From contig NW_017962937.1 of assembly GCF_001661345.1 (NCBI RefSeq), positions 1 to 49,671 of the forward strand: 49,671 bases of DNA, in the 5' to 3' direction. This stretch comes from Ascoidea rubescens DSM 1968 (taxonomy: Eukaryota > Ascomycota > Saccharomycetes > Ascoideales > Ascoideaceae). The notes beneath the pieces were generated by a model. It had not been told where the DNA came from and made no database searches. It saw only the letters and a list, made by a program, of their open reading frames with translations. Positions within the stretch are counted from its first letter, which is position 1; each line of letters opens with the position of its first letter. Positions 10,881 to 24,480 of the stretch are shown here, piece after piece. The position numbers were made by a program, and so were the translations under genes.

Positions 10881-12830
10881 GGCGAAAATAGTTAGATCAA
10901 TCAAAGTCTAGCTATTGAGCAACTGTTCGAATTTATTTTAAGACGTGCGCTAAAAACACAGCGTCGTTGATTGCTTCGGTGAGAAAAATGTATTCGATTT
11001 AACCGACAGCGAGACCATTGAAACATGCTTCATTAGTTTCAAATTACTAACGTTGGATCAACAAGGAACACGTAGCTACCAACTGATTTTTGATCACCAA
11101 TGACTCCACCTTAATAACTGTCCGAGTATTGATGTCCGGCAACTGAGGAAGCGGCTGTGCATAGATAGATCATGGATCTGAGGTCAAATATTTTTGGATG
11201 CTTTCAGCAGAACGACGATGGATGCTGCATGGTGCGCCAAAATATCCACTGACTATCCCAAGAGCAAGAAGAAATTCAGGCCGTTAACAGATTGCAGGGT
11301 ATAGTCACGACCTGACAATTATTCTTCAAAGTGATGACCCACAGCACGTAAGTCAAGGCTGCTGGTCTCAAATAACACTTTGAATTGAATCAATACAGTC
11401 CATGTAACCTTCAAATCGGAATTGTTTACTTTGAACCAGGAACGATCCCTCTGACGTCGCTGATCGTTCACACACCAATACAATCGATATCCCGAGCAGC
11501 ATGAAGTTAATCACTCCATTTTCGGCCAATGCTTTTTAAATTGGAGCTGCTCGCAAAACATGGAGCATCTTTCAATGCAGAAAGCTGTTTGATGTAACTT
11601 TCAGCATCGAATTCATTGTTAGAGGTAAATGTACCGCCAATAATTTATGGCAATGTTTTTACCTTGATGAACAAAGAGCAAGAACGACCTTAACCGTTTC
11701 ATACCTTAGTAGTGAAATGGAAATTCAGTATTATCATTTCCATGACACAAAGACACACCTTGAGCATTAGTCTGTGCACAACGGAATTGCCCGTTCGTGG
11801 AGAATTCATTGCTACCACCCAACCAGAACCAACAGGGCTTTTGCTTGAAAGCATATCAATCATCAAGTAAGTCATCTTATCCTGTATCGCTTGCAGATCT
11901 GAGTGCCAACCATTGTGTATATTTAGGCAGCAGCAGCACGTTTAACACTAGTAGCGGCAATAGAGGCAGCAGCCAAATATGTTTAAGGACTTCTGCCTTT
12001 AATGGTATTTCATAAATCGGCCTTAAACCATGTCAATATGCTCCAAATGTCTTTAGAGTCATTTTGTGCCACTAGGGTAGATGTAGTAAATTGCTTTAGT
12101 TGGGATTTAGCAAAACTTTTAGCATCACTGCCATAATCAATATCATTTGTAGATGGTACGAAATTCATTGAATTCAATGCTTTTCTATTCACAACACCTC
12201 CACCATCATCATCTGAGTTGATGTCAGTATATTCTTTACATGGATTGCAGAAATTGATTGATTTATTTTCCGCAGCAATTGCAGCTTTGCTAAGTTGTAG
12301 TTTGTATGTGGTTGACCGATTTCCTTCTATAGCTCCATCAGCAATGGCTTTAGCTCAAACGAGAAAAGGTGTTAATGAATTGATAAGGCAAAATGTTGGA
12401 TCTTTCAAAGTAATATGGTTCAATCTTTGGGGTAACAAGAGATAACATCAAGCGAGTGCTAATAATGATTGTACGCTTTGTAGTCGTTTCTACTTATGGG
12501 GTGGCCCACAAACTCCCACTTGACACTTATATCACCTCACCCGATTTGGGTGATTTAATTCGCAATCAAGGAATAAGCCGCACATTCTCCCACGGTCTGC
12601 GTAGCGGCTGTTTATTTCTTCTTGTCAAGAGCTTGAAGGCCATAGTGAACGGCGCCCGATGCTTGGTGGAAATCACATTGATTGAAATCACTGCGCAAAT
12701 CACCTCTTTATTCCACAGAAGCTCTGAATCAATGAATCTCGTAACCATTGTCCCGAGCATTGCCATAAATGCTTTTTTGACCACATTCAGCGACCCTTCT
12801 TTGACTGTGGTCTTAGGCAACTGACATTTC
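10880..12830 (-). mobile_element. Copia fossil 3, 3' half (minus): integrase, RT, RNase H
   Basis: On the minus strand, 10934-11000 encodes EYIFLTEAINDAVFL, the copia RNase H block (compare AEYISLTEAxKEAxWL). Further upstream on that strand, at about 12566-12820, a frame carries AVISINVISTKHRAPFTMAF, the integrase NxxPT-KTPFE region. The 5' half is missing here, and a plus-strand LTR starts at its upstream end, consistent with a later insertion. Strongly decayed. Confidence 0.6.
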
Positions 12831-13140
12831 TTGTTGTAATTCTACAGTTTGACAGAATTCGCTCAACGACTTAGATGCTAGCTAATTGTCAAATGAGGCA
12901 GTATCATGCACCGTACCCAACAATGGGATGGTGCGTCTTACATCATATCCCAAACAGGCAGCAGCCACTGTTTGTGTAGCATTCGCTGCAACAGTAACAG
13001 ATCTTGACTGATCGTCAACAGTGTACAAAAATGACGACTGTTACTAACGGCAATAACAAATCTGTGACCAACAATATACGCATGAACTAGAATAAAAAAG
13101 GCGGAGGCTGTTTTATAGACGACTTATCATTAGTTTTTGT
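12830..13140 (+). repeat. Copia LTR (plus), approximate limits
   Basis: Around 13050-13115 the sequence AATCTGTGACC followed by AATAAAAAAGGCGGAGGCTG is a diverged version of the shared LTR core. It is followed by gag-like remains of fossil 4 and abuts the truncated integrase of fossil 3. Confidence 0.45.
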
Positions 13141-16100
13141 CTTTTTCGTTTTGCAAGATGAGTGCCATGTTGGACCACCAGCAGCACAAATGCCATTGAA
13201 CACGGCTATGTCGTTATCAGCAGACTCAGCAGGTTAACCAAATTAATGATGCCTCTTTTTACTAACTAACGCCACAGCGGAACGCCAAAGAAACATTCAT
13301 ATAATTTTGTTTTTGGTCTTCCACCAGACAAAGCACCAATGAACTGTCAGTAAACTTTTTTCAAAAAATATATCTCCGCTACGTTTCCGGAGCCGCATTA
13401 AAATTTGATTCCAGTCGTAGCTGCCCCAGACCGAGAATGTTACTATCCACCACTGAGTAGCATCGGTGGTCCAATTCTTTTAAGTTCAATGAAACTCTCA
13501 CCAGTGGATGAATCTGATTTGAATTAAAAGTTTGGTCGCGGAACCAATGAGCGGTACCAGAAATATGCTAAGAATGAGCGGTGTCAATTTAATACCCTTT
13601 GATGTTCGAAGTCTGCTTGCAAACATTTAGGAAAAGAAACAGTGGACTTAAATTTAATATTAGATCATCCGTTTTAAATCACAAACGTGCTCAAATTAGT
13701 GTGCTGCTCCAACAATTTACGAAAAAGGGGTTATTCGTGCTAATGATGTTGATTCCAAATAATTTCCTAAACTTCTTTCGATTGTAACATCCTCGCAATT
13801 TCCACTTGGGAATCAGTTCCTGCTGTATAGGAACAACGGGATACCAATGGATGGTGAAGTTGTTAATAGATAGCGAACTGAGCAAAGAGTTATAGCACTA
13901 TTGCTTTTGATGGAGGTATTATGAAGAGGATGTCACTTGATGGTGGAAAATGGAAAATTCATCATCTGATACGTTGGGTTGAAATAATTATTTAAATTCA
14001 TTTTGTTCTAATAATTCGGTGATCTACATTGGTGATGAAATTGCTGGACGTTTTATGTTGCTTCAGATTCTGACAGCACCCACACTTCAATCGCTTTGCA
14101 AGATCAACTGTCATTCACATCATTATTTGTTTTTACTCAAATGATTTGGCCGGTGATTTTGATGATCAGACGTGCGCTGCAAGCAGAGGTACAGCATCGT
14201 TGGTCTAGGTGGAAGAAATATTATTTTACAAACGAGCACACAAATGTATAACTTGCTGCCTGTGGCGCAAAGAGTGTCATTTAGAAACCGAGACATTGGC
14301 ACGACCGCCAACTCCTGTTGGACTATGGGACCAAAACAATTTTCTGGCCGCCGTAAGAGTGGTGGATGACAGAAAAGAAGATGCGATGGTGTTTCGGTGT
14401 TAGATAGAAACGACTGCCATTCCTACATTCTGCGAAAATATACATAATTGGACTGGTTTTCACCATCGTATTTTCTTCACGCTGATTCGTTCATAAACTT
14501 AACTTCTCAATGATATTGGATTGTTGATATTGATCACGCGATACCGAAATCTAACCGTGATGGTATTTTTCTAGCGTGGAAAGGCCCAATAATGCATAGA
14601 GCCAATATCTCTCCCGATGATGTAAAGGATATCAAAAGTTCGGCAGCTTCAATTAGCAGCGCATGAGTAACATTTGAAAGAAATTGTGTCCACTTCTTAG
14701 ATAGAATTGCGTGAGAAAGTGCGCCTTCAAAATTATATTAATAAATTGTCGTTTCATCTGGGGTGGCATTGCTGTTATTTGAATCCACTCTAATATATAA
14801 CGTTCAAAGTGTATCACAAAATAGAGAAATCTTCAGTGGAACAGCAGCCTTCGTCATATGAAAGTGCGTATGGTCACAAAGCCCCTCAAAAATTGTGCGC
14901 CACGACATGCCTTAAGATCGTATGAGAACATCTGCCAGGTCGCGACGGCACCCCTTCTTCGACGAAGTGAACCTCAAACGATTTGGTAAACGCAGCTGAA
15001 ACTTCTCCGGTAGGTGCAAACAGCGTGTGACGTAGCGCGAGAAGTTGCAAGAAATGAGTGCAAAAGCTGCTCTGAAAGAAACTACTCATGGCGCGGGGTA
15101 ACGCTTTCAACTCTGAACTACGCCGTTTCAAAAAAAAGCGTTGAGGGATCACTAAAATTGGTGTTCTGCAAGCAGCGGCATCTGCGTGAACTCGCATGCA
15201 TCAAGAAGCCCTTCATCAAAAAATGGACGCTGTTATATTTTTTTGGTGTATCATCACTTATAGTCGGCCACTTCGATAAGTTTGCGGTCATTTCGTTGGC
15301 GAGCACGGATTATTCTCAAAAGACTAATTTTGCTCCAATGATTAAATCTCTGAACGATTCAATTTTGAAGAACCGTAAATCATGATGAAATTAAAACCGA
15401 AACGAATCAAATGCTATCGCCAATGTTTAGAAATAGCAATGAAGAATTTTTTTTGTACTAAAAGTACACCAAATATAAACGCAAATTCTGAGCATACTTG
15501 AGATAACGAGAAATCGTTGAACTGGCACATTTCTAATGACAGCGTCGCTGAATCATCAAATATTCAAAAAAATACTATCAGTCGCCTTGACTAAAAAAGA
15601 TGTTCACCACAGAAGCTGAACCTTTCAAAGTAAGGTGATTTTCGGGTTTTGTTGCGATATTTAACTGCAGGTGCTGCACGTAGCTAATTCAACATCCCGC
15701 CATCATTACTTTTAGAGTCCATTATTTCGCAAATAAATTGCCACATTGGATGACCCACTAATGGAATGATGCCTCCAAGAAATATTTTTGCGGTAGCTGC
15801 GGCGGGTGGGATGGCGTATGAAATGTCAGCTCATGTTTGCTTCGAATAGATAATTTGGTTTGACGTGTCTCAGCCAATGAATTTACGCATCACAATTTGA
15901 ATCCCAGTGTCGATCACCTCCTTGGCAAGTGAAATGTTGTTCTCTTCGAAAGTGTGTAATCCATGTTGGCAGTACTCATTTCTGTTAAGGGTAACTTGCT
16001 TTCATTTGACTGGAAACAGATATCCATTAATTGATTCTCGATCTGGAGTTCTCCAGCCGAATCAATCGAACAGCACGTTACTAACTTGTCACACGAAGTA

Positions 16101-17400
16101 GCATCGTAAAGAACAGTTAATTGGTTAAAGTTTACTGTTTTCGGATGCTCTTTGGCCGCTCTTGGAATCCTCTTGTACGGTCCACCATGCGTTCAACTGG
16201 GCAACGTAACAGCAAACGCCGTACTTTTCCCGAAGCAACTTGCTTCAATATACCACAAAAAAAATATTGATTGGCGAATTGATTTTTGGTCTGCATTCAG
16301 TTCGAAAATAGGTGGTCTATCAATTATATCCCATAAATGTAACCTAACTTGTGCAGCTTGCAAATTTGACTCTCACTTCTGAGGTGTTGAAATTTCCTCT
16401 TTATTTAGATCTTCATAGAGGGCGCAAAAGTTTTGTTACTTTTAGCAGTATCAGATCACAGAGATGCCCCGGAATTATCCCGGCTATGCTTTCTATGAGC
16501 ATTAAGAGAAGAGATGAAACTACTTTCTTCACCATTGAATTTGAGCATGCGGCATTAGTCAGATGATTCACTTATAGATTTCCTGTGCAGTGGTGTTTCT
16601 AGTAGAAAAGAGAGCACTCCAACTAGTTCCGCTGCCCCTCTACCAAAGCATTCAAATTCAAAATCATTTGCATCTTTTTGCACCAACAAAACCACTAATT
16701 TTGGACACAATACCTTCATTATAGAATCTGGCCAACAGTTAGAGGATAATGAGCATTATCACCGATAATACATTGTCTTGCGGAAATGTCACTACGGATA
16801 TGATGATCCAGAAAAGCAGGAAGTCCTATACATTTATTGATGCATGATTTTGTTTGAGAACGCAGGTCGAAACACCTTTCAACACATTCATACCATACAG
16901 GTGAAATTGATCATCTTGGCTACCCATCGTTTTCAGGCTGAGGGAAACCTTGAAGAGCAAGCGTGGTCTTTGGTCAACCCTCCGTTGTTGGAGAATTCAC
17001 TTTCATCAGCGGAAAACAACAAACAGCTTCACCTTCGTCATTTCATTCAACTAGGAGGTAGCTGTGTATATCAAGTACTCCCTGATGATCTTACTGGCAT
17101 GCAAAATTCAAAAATGAGTCTAAAGAATTCGACTTATTAATAGCAGCGGCAACTAATTCAGCAGCCAAATATGACCGAAATGATCTATCTTTGATGCTCA
17201 CCGTCCAATCATATCAGTCCCTTGAAGTACGTCCTTATTCTCATCTAGATGTTGCATGGCAGCCGAAGTGGAACCGGCATGGTGGTCGATAGTGAAATGC
17301 GCACCAGTTAGCGCATCACCAATCTTATGCGTAGTATCTATGCATTGATGTGATTCACTTCAATTTAACTTATTCGATTAAACCAAAACTTGGCCTTATC
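13140..17400 (+). mobile_element. Copia fossil 4 (plus), gag to RT
   Basis: Weakly preserved Ty1/copia internal region. Supporting blocks on the plus strand are an integrase start SSLIVGHFDKFAVISL near 15255 and the integrase end block VFGCSLAALG at about 16137-16166, in the expected order. A gag-like frame lies near 13600-13790 and RT-like remains near 16850-17140. Limits and 3' end are uncertain; dozens of breaks. Confidence 0.5.
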
Positions 17401-17700
17401 ATTTGAGGATATGCATTTATAATAATCATCTTCAGGGAGTGTCTACTGCAGTTATTACTTGAAGCCCGGCCAAAATTATTTGTGAGACTCCTTAGCTACT
17501 ATATTTCTCTCATTGTCAGCAGTGTGCCGACTCTCGGAAGAGCACCTGGTTCAATTCGTTCCACTTCAACACCCGAGGCAGATGATATTTTAATGAAGCA
17601 AAGAAAATATTTTGAAAAGACAATTTACTCTCCTTGAAGGGACATGATGAACGGAGAGCATCAGAACTGCCATGGGAGTCAAACATTTCGGATGGTTATC
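17400..17700. other. Unassigned decayed sequence
   Basis: No frame, RNA gene or clear repeat could be supported. It lies between plus-strand fossil 4 and the minus-strand gag of fossil 5 and is probably decayed element sequence of either. Confidence 0.3.
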
Positions 17701-18690
17701 GTATCATGTGGTAAACTAGAAGAAGCAGGCGACAGTAGTGTTGCCTGACTTGGTTTACCAGATCAGATTAGCATTCAAGGACTACGCCGCAGTCGCCAAA
17801 CGCAACCGCATATCCGCACTTAATTTTCCTTCATTTGATAGATGAATTATAGTAGTGAAAAACCGACCTTGTATCGTGAGAATCACATTCAGCAACGGAA
17901 GTGCGTATCACAGCGTCATTTGCCACACAATCTGTGTCATTGTCTTGAATTGTCATTACCTTAGCTATTTCATGATTGCCATTTGCAATCGTATTGCTGC
18001 CCCAGTTTGTTGAAACGCGTACAAAACACAATTTCAGCGCATGGTACGATCAGTGGGGTTGAAAGCATCCAGTTACTTAGAAAAAAAATTATTTCTAAAA
18101 CCAGCATCTTCACCGTGCAAACAATCAATTGGTGAGTAAACTTGACCTAATATACAGTGCCAGCAACAGTCGAAGAACATTTGACAATTGTGAGGACCAC
18201 AACTAACATTTAACAATGATCTTCAATGGCAAGAAAATTTGATTTTTTACCCACAGCAACAAATGGCATTTACCCGACAATTCTAACGAGTGCTACTCAA
18301 AAATCAGTAGCGGCCTAATTAGTTCGTAGCCCATTAATATGTGTGGTCTTGCTACCTTTCTTTCAAGGCTAATCCAGTGACGCTGCAGCAACCTGAATGC
18401 CGTTGAAAAAGCTATATTATTATCGGCGTGTCACAACACACTGCTAGTTGTGCATTCCAAGTTGAACTCATATATGGTACTTGAAAACAACCCGCATCAC
18501 ATTCATACGACTCGGATGCTGTTTTTTTACTGGCCAAAACAGCACTCAGGCGGGCAAAATGATCTTTCAATGAAAAGAGCGCTTTACCTTTAGGTTGAAT
18601 TTAAGATAATGCTTGCGGCATTGGGAAATGAGATATTATATTATAAAGATCATCTATTGATAAATTTGCCACGGTCAATTCCATGTCCTT
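17700..18690 (-). mobile_element. Copia fossil 5, 5' part (minus), gag region
   Basis: Downstream of a minus-strand LTR core, the minus strand has an ATG at 18684 opening MELTVANLSIDDLYN and then a gag-like stretch with KGKALFSLKDHFARLSAVL near 18570. The protein is acidic and helical in character like copia gag, but no zinc knuckle is seen. Only the 5' part is recognisable; it is broken. Confidence 0.5.
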
Positions 18691-18965
18691 AATCAAAATT
18701 GCCTTCAATATCGGCAATGACAATATTATCGAAAGTTAGTAGGCTGAGCTAAGTTGTGGCAATTCGATGATAATGTAGAATAGTAAAAAAATAAATGAAG
18801 CAAAAAAGCCTAAAAGGCTTAGAAACCTTCTGTGGTAAGAAACTGCGTCAGATACGAGGGAGTCACAGGAGCGCACTGCATATACATAGCGGGTGACGGA
18901 ATGCCATGATCCTCCCAGACAAACAGTGCAATGAGTTGGAATCGTCACCAAGGGCGTTCAAAAGA
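18690..18965 (-). repeat. Copia LTR (minus), approximate limits
   Basis: Read on the minus strand, GCGCTCCTGTGACTCCCTCG near 18870 aligns with CTGCTCCTGTGACCTTCTG of the plus-strand LTR near 40110. The TATA-like part is decayed. Its position just upstream of the fossil 5 gag ATG supports a 5' LTR. Confidence 0.5.
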
Positions 18966-19199
18966 AAACAAAATGCAATGCTAAAAATGGGTCCTTTTAA
19001 CCACTGCCAAGTGCGCGGCAGTGGAAAGGCTCTTCTAACTGATCAACCAACAATTCATAAAGAAATGTTATTCTTTACTAGTGAAGATCTGTACATCTCA
19101 CGTACATCAACCGCTAATGATATTTTATTGCCTAGTCAAATCAAACACTAGGCACAATAATAATGCAATAAAACAATTTTTGATCAAAACGAAAATAAT

Positions 19200-20700
19200 T
19201 GCTGTGACGAAAAGATACCGGTAATTCCATCAAGTTGTAAAAGCTCTAGAAACACATTCTTGACAGTCAGTAAAATAGATCTACAATAATATTGTATCAT
19301 TGTCCAATTGAAATTAACCATATAATAATAATCAGATGAAACCAAACCGACGTATTCAGCAAATTCAGAACAAACACTAACGAAATCTTCGAAACAATTT
19401 TTTGCAATTTACGAAAACTGCTGTGTTTAGCGCCTTGCGAAACATATTGGCAGCGGTACTATTTCCATCATTTCTTGGAAAGAAAAAAGTAACATTGCGC
19501 AGCTTCCTTATAAAACGGGACCTGATTGAAATATTCTTAGACAAATTCGTAATAGAATTGGTGGCGGTTTAATATTGACAGAACTCTGATTTTCAACCAC
19601 CGGTGGCAAAAGTTGTTGTGATTTTTGGTACATCTACAGTCATAGAGTCTGCGCGATCACCTTATTTGTAATTCAAATTTTTGAAGATGAACCCATCAAG
19701 CAACGGGGCATCAGCACTCCTAAAGATTGATGAAACAGCTTTCTTACCAGCTGAAACACCATTCAAATAATGATAATCACTGATAATAATAGTCAAAGCG
19801 GTGAATTTCCAGTAATTGAACTTTGTACGAATGGTGAACCAAAGGCGCACAAAGAATATGTCGGTTAAATCCACGAATCTGGATCAACTCGTTATTAATA
19901 GTTTTCATAATTTTTAAAGTGGTACCAGTACCAGCAATCCGAACTGAATGAGGAGTTAGGTTGCGCATCAAATCGGCGAATACAGCTTGGTGTTTGAAAG
20001 CACTAACGTTACAATAGCATCCTTTAAAAGTGTTCGTCTGCTCGCAAGCTACTTTCAAAAACGAAGCAAACAACGTAAATGCAACCATTACCACATCGAA
20101 GTTGATTCCAGCAAGTACATCATCTTAATCTTATTGCTAACCAAGTAATGCCCGTGGTAATGAATCTACACTTCCCAATTGTCTGTTTTTGAGACAACGA
20201 TAGAATCTCTTGTTTTTGTTCCTTGGGTGATTGGGATAAATCCTTACCAGTGGAAGCAAACTCCGTTTAACCTCTTTTTCCAGCAATTACATGCACACCA
20301 AGATCATTCGCCGAAAGATTCGCATCAGTAATATCAAAAATATGAAGAAGATCTATTTGAGGGTAATCTTCTCCGCCTGATTTACAAGTATAAATCTAGT
20401 AGTACAAACAATAGCCACAACTTAATCATCAATGCATCGCACGTTTTTCAATACAGCACAAACTAATCAACCGGCAACCAACGGATTGCAAATGACATCC
20501 AACGCAACCTTAAGCTGTATTCAATGCAGATTGCCAACCAAAATATTAATCATCGTGATATCAACAGGAACCAACAGTTCCAACCGGGTCAGATTGAAAT
20601 TCGAATATGGCCCAGCATATAATGTTAGCAGCATCCTTTGCTATCTGAAATATTTTGCAGCAAATAAATGGAATTTGGCCCTTTACCGGTTGTAGCGAAT
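19200..20700 (-). mobile_element. Copia fossil 6 (minus): gag, protease, integrase start
   Basis: The minus-strand frame 20094-19777 carries VFADLMRNLTPHSVRIAGTG, matching the copia protease stretch after the active site (LFSDLRPLSxxVRxADG). Sequence on either side is gag-like (20.1-20.7 kb) and integrase-like (19.7-19.2 kb, NMFRKALNTAVFVNC). No LTR of its own could be fixed. Broken and truncated. Confidence 0.5.
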
Positions 20701-22270
20701 CTGATTCAATTTTGTAGGGAAATGAATTATATAATACCCAATGAGTTAGAAATTATCACCAGCCTCTTTCTATCCAAGATGGATAGACGCACGGCGTCAC
20801 AGCTGCAACCCCAAGACCGATACCCAAGGACCGAATGCAGATCTCTTGAAAAGCATCATCAATATGGACTGTCGTTCGGTGTTGGTAATAGGGTCTGCAT
20901 AAAGTGGGGATTTTGCAAAACCACTCAAGTTACCCAAACATTTAATGCGCCTGATGATATTGATTGCAGTGGAACAACAGGAGAAGTCATTTCGTATGAA
21001 AAACTGACAGTAGTTATAATTGTTGCACTACAGAAGTCAATCAAGATCTTCTTATGGTGAGGGACTGCTGTATCTCGTGGGGATATGGACCATGAGAGAA
21101 GCATGAAAAACCAGGCATCCTTAACGAGTGCTGTGGATTCGGAGAAGAAGTGCAAGATAAAAAAATTAATTTACGGCTTGAACGAATCTCGGTTTCGATG
21201 GTTTAGAAAAAGGCTTGCTGATCGTGGACTGATTTGGTTTCCAAGAGTCTCAGCTGATTTAACTGTGCTTGACTTTGAAGGATCACACACCCGTGCATGT
21301 TATTTTTTATTGTGGATAAACATCTTTTTGCCAAATCATCAGATTTAATTGACATGCAGCCCTAACTGTACATCTTATTGTAGATCAAAATGATTGACCG
21401 TCGTTAGGACCGAGGCTGACTTTTCAGACCAATGGCGGTCAAAATGTCGAAGGTATTGCTATGCCTACAACGACCTACAACAGGTTGGGCAGCTCAGCAG
21501 ATACAACTGCGTGGGACTTTTGTGCGAGTTCCTGCAATTCTGAAACTTTTTTGAAACATGCGACTTAGACCTAATGACTTTCAATTGGATGCCAGAAAGT
21601 CAGCACTTTTCAGATCGACAATTCTGTCCTTGAGCTACTCTACCCATCTTGCACGGTTTGATATTCCATTTGATGTTAGATAACACTCAATTATAAATGT
21701 AGATTATGCGAAGTCTCTGGATAATTGTGCGAAAATGTTCCTAAGATATTACAACCGGAATCCAGCTGTTCTTCATTGCATAACGGCATTTTCACTTAAG
21801 TTAAGGGGGACACGAACCAAGTAAAAGGACCAGAGAAAGTGTAGATCAACAATCCGTCAGTGGATATCCGCTGCAACTTAATCAAGCAGCTGCCATATCA
21901 ATTTCCAAGGAGCGGACCTTAGTCGACTTTTTGACTTTTTGATCAGAGTATGATTGACAATCTCTGTGAATCAAAGAAGCCGTGTGTTTAATCTACGTAT
22001 TTATCTATATTGATATAACTACCAAACACCCCATTATATGCTGCCAATAAAATGTAGCAATAAAGATGTCAAAGCGAACTATTAGTAACATTTACTTACA
22101 CTATACTTCCATCCTAATTAATTTGTGAAACAATCATTGTTTGTTTCTTTCACTACGGCAACGGAAAACACCAAAAAGTATCCAGTTGAAATGTTTACTA
22201 AAGACCTGACGGCAGATATCTTCAACTACCTCAAGACGTCATATAAATGCTTCCAATGTTGATGATTGCT
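20700..22270 (+). mobile_element. Copia fossil 7, 3' part (plus): RT and RNase H
   Basis: At about 21150-21212 the plus strand encodes KIKKLIYGLNESRFRWFRKR, a clear match to the copia RT block CKLKKALYGLKQAPRAWYEK. RNase H ends near 22200-22250 with the KDLTADIF block, followed by LTR sequence. The 5' half is absent and a minus-strand fossil occupies that side. Confidence 0.7.
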
Positions 22271-23110
22271 TTTTGATTGGTTATTTTGGATGCGCGATAT
22301 AAAGATAATTGTTCATTCCGATCTGCCGCTGCTGTTACTACAATATTGTTTCACCAGTTTTGACTAACAGTTGTGTTACTACGTCTAATATGGTTTGCAT
22401 TGAAAGTACCAGTTGACTGAATGTACCGTCGTTGAATCACTACTGAAAAATTAACATGCAGTTGCATCCACATTTAATTTGATTTTTGAGGTATTTCGAT
22501 ACTCACTTACCTACATCAACGGTAAGTTATATTCAGGACTGCATGATTGCAGCCAGAACGGCACTTTGGAAATATGGGTAATCTCCAACACACGTGGGGG
22601 TGAACTAACTACGATACGAAGTACATCCCCGAAACCGCAAAATTGCTTATTATGACAGCGTTATGGATGGAAAAGTTGTAAGAAAACTATTAGTGAACTG
22701 ATCGTTCCGAATTTTAATGTCGTAGGCTGTCCTTTGACAGAGATCGTTCTTTTTAGAAGGCTCCGCTTAGTACTCAGGCCCACCGTTGTACGCCGGTTGG
22801 GCGATCCTGGAATCCCAAAGTGGCCCTGACAGCTGGAACCGGTCGGCCAACCAACTTAACAGTTGGCAAGACCTCTCATATGCTGATCTAGGTTGTCCAT
22901 ACCGTTTGGTGTAAGTCTCTGTTGTTGCAACGAATGATTCGCGTGAGCCGGATGTCTATTGTTGATCCTGCTCTATGTGATTTCCGTCTGCTTTTGTAAA
23001 ACTCTGTGAGCTAGCCCAGCATCATATAAATGGGACTTGCAGTTTATTTTACGTCCTTTCGTACGTATTAACATCCCACAATAAGTTGTGGGGCATTCTT
23101 TTGATCAGTG
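22270..23110 (+). repeat. Copia LTR cluster (plus)
   Basis: The core at about 22950-23045 reads CTGCTTTTGTAAAACTCTGTG, then CATATAAATGGGACTTGC, the shared LTR promoter type. At over 800 bases the stretch is longer than one LTR seems to be elsewhere (about 350), so it may hold the 3' LTR of fossil 7 and the 5' LTR of fossil 8 together. Confidence 0.5.
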
Positions 23111-24190
23111 AAAAGCTGTAAAACAACAGTGAGGACAGCAGCCAGAACAATCACTAGTGAGGCTATTGCTATTCAATACTTGGGATATGAAAACGCTATA
23201 AAAGTATTGTTTTTATGTAATTTGATTACAACTGTACGAATTTCTCGGATCACGGATTTTTCAGCATTAATCTATAACCAAAATTGAGAAGGTTCTACGC
23301 AGATGGCTTTTGAATGCGGCGCTGATGCAATGATTCCTGACGGGTTGAAACAAACATTGTAAAAAATGCAAGTCCTCTGTGAGGACAAGTCCGTTGCATC
23401 ATTAACAGAAATTTTTACAAAGTGGACATTGTTTGCAATGGACGGACAGTTCTCAATTCTTTAAGTAGCTTTGACGCAACTAATTCTCCAGCGGAAGATT
23501 CTGTTTTTACTGCCGTTCAACAAAAGTGTCCATCTGCTGTTTCAGTTTGCCTAATTGCTTTTGCTGCATTTCGAGAGTATCGGTCAACTGCCTACAATCA
23601 CAAAAATGCAGCAAGAGAAGCATCTCTGGTATACCGCGACAGAATTGGAGCTATATTAAAATATTGTAATAACGGGAATGACGAATACTGCTTTCAGTTC
23701 ATTCTATGATGTCATAGTGGTGGTAAAACCCAGGCGGCTCAATTGAAATGAATATTGTGCAGATGCTCATGATGGTCATGAAGACGGTGAACCTCTCCCT
23801 TATTCTGTATCAGATCTGAATCATCGTGCTGCTACCAACCGCATTCGTGAGAAAAATCTTGATTAGATTAATCTATGACTTTACTGGATTAAACTTCATT
23901 AACAAAATTGCACTAAACTCAGTTCACGTTTCATTAATTTGTATCTGGTTTGTTACCGCTGCTACTCTAAAGACAACTTCTTCAAACAATGTTCGAATCC
24001 TTAACTGCCACTTCGAACTTTTGCAAACGGATATTTGCTTTATCTCGCTGTTTAACAATCTACTACTTGCAAAAAAGGCAATTGGCCATTGTATGGTGTT
24101 CAAAAATCAAACTGCTCCTGCTGACCCATTTTCAAAAGCAGGACTAGCTGCTCATCGTTTTACTCTGGGTGAAATTGTTGATTAAACCGA
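23110..24190 (+). mobile_element. Copia fossil 8 (plus), internally shortened
   Basis: A gag-like frame at 23422-23709 is followed within about 500 bases by an RNase H end block, ADPFSKAGLAAHRF near 24121-24162. In a full copia copy these blocks are roughly 3.5 kb apart, so most of the middle is absent. LTR sequence follows directly. Old and broken. Confidence 0.55.
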
Positions 24191-24480
24191 ATCATTTATT
24201 CAAATGACGAGATGTAAATATCTGACTCCCCACTTTGTTTTGGACCGAACATAATTGATTTTGCATGTTGATAATGATATAATTACCAGTTCTCATCATC
24301 GGGATTTTGACGCAGTTCTGACGGATTTACGTATCCCGATTGGGCTACTCCTTGTCTGCGACACATCTGCTCCATGTCGCATTGCGATGCAACCCAGTTC
24401 ACTATAAAAGGGGCTGGCGATCCATTCTCCGCTTGTCGATCTTACATACTACATTAATATAATGTATTATCATTGATCGG
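24190..24480 (+). repeat. Copia LTR (plus), best preserved promoter core
   Basis: Near 24370-24440 the core reads GATGCAACCCAGTTCACTATAAAAGGGGCTGGCGATC in two adjoining pieces. This is the closest to the consensus suggested by the other LTR cores. It sits exactly between the RNase H end of fossil 8 and the gag start of fossil 9, so it may be shared by two copies. Confidence 0.62.

Noticed and set aside
15014-15385. 123-codon plus-strand frame considered as a host gene
   Set aside because: Its second half resembles the start of copia integrase and it sits between other plus-strand copia blocks, so it is element remains.
20668-21060. 130-codon plus-strand frame considered as a host gene
   Set aside because: It runs directly into a clear copia RT block on the same strand at 21150 and has no other similarity.
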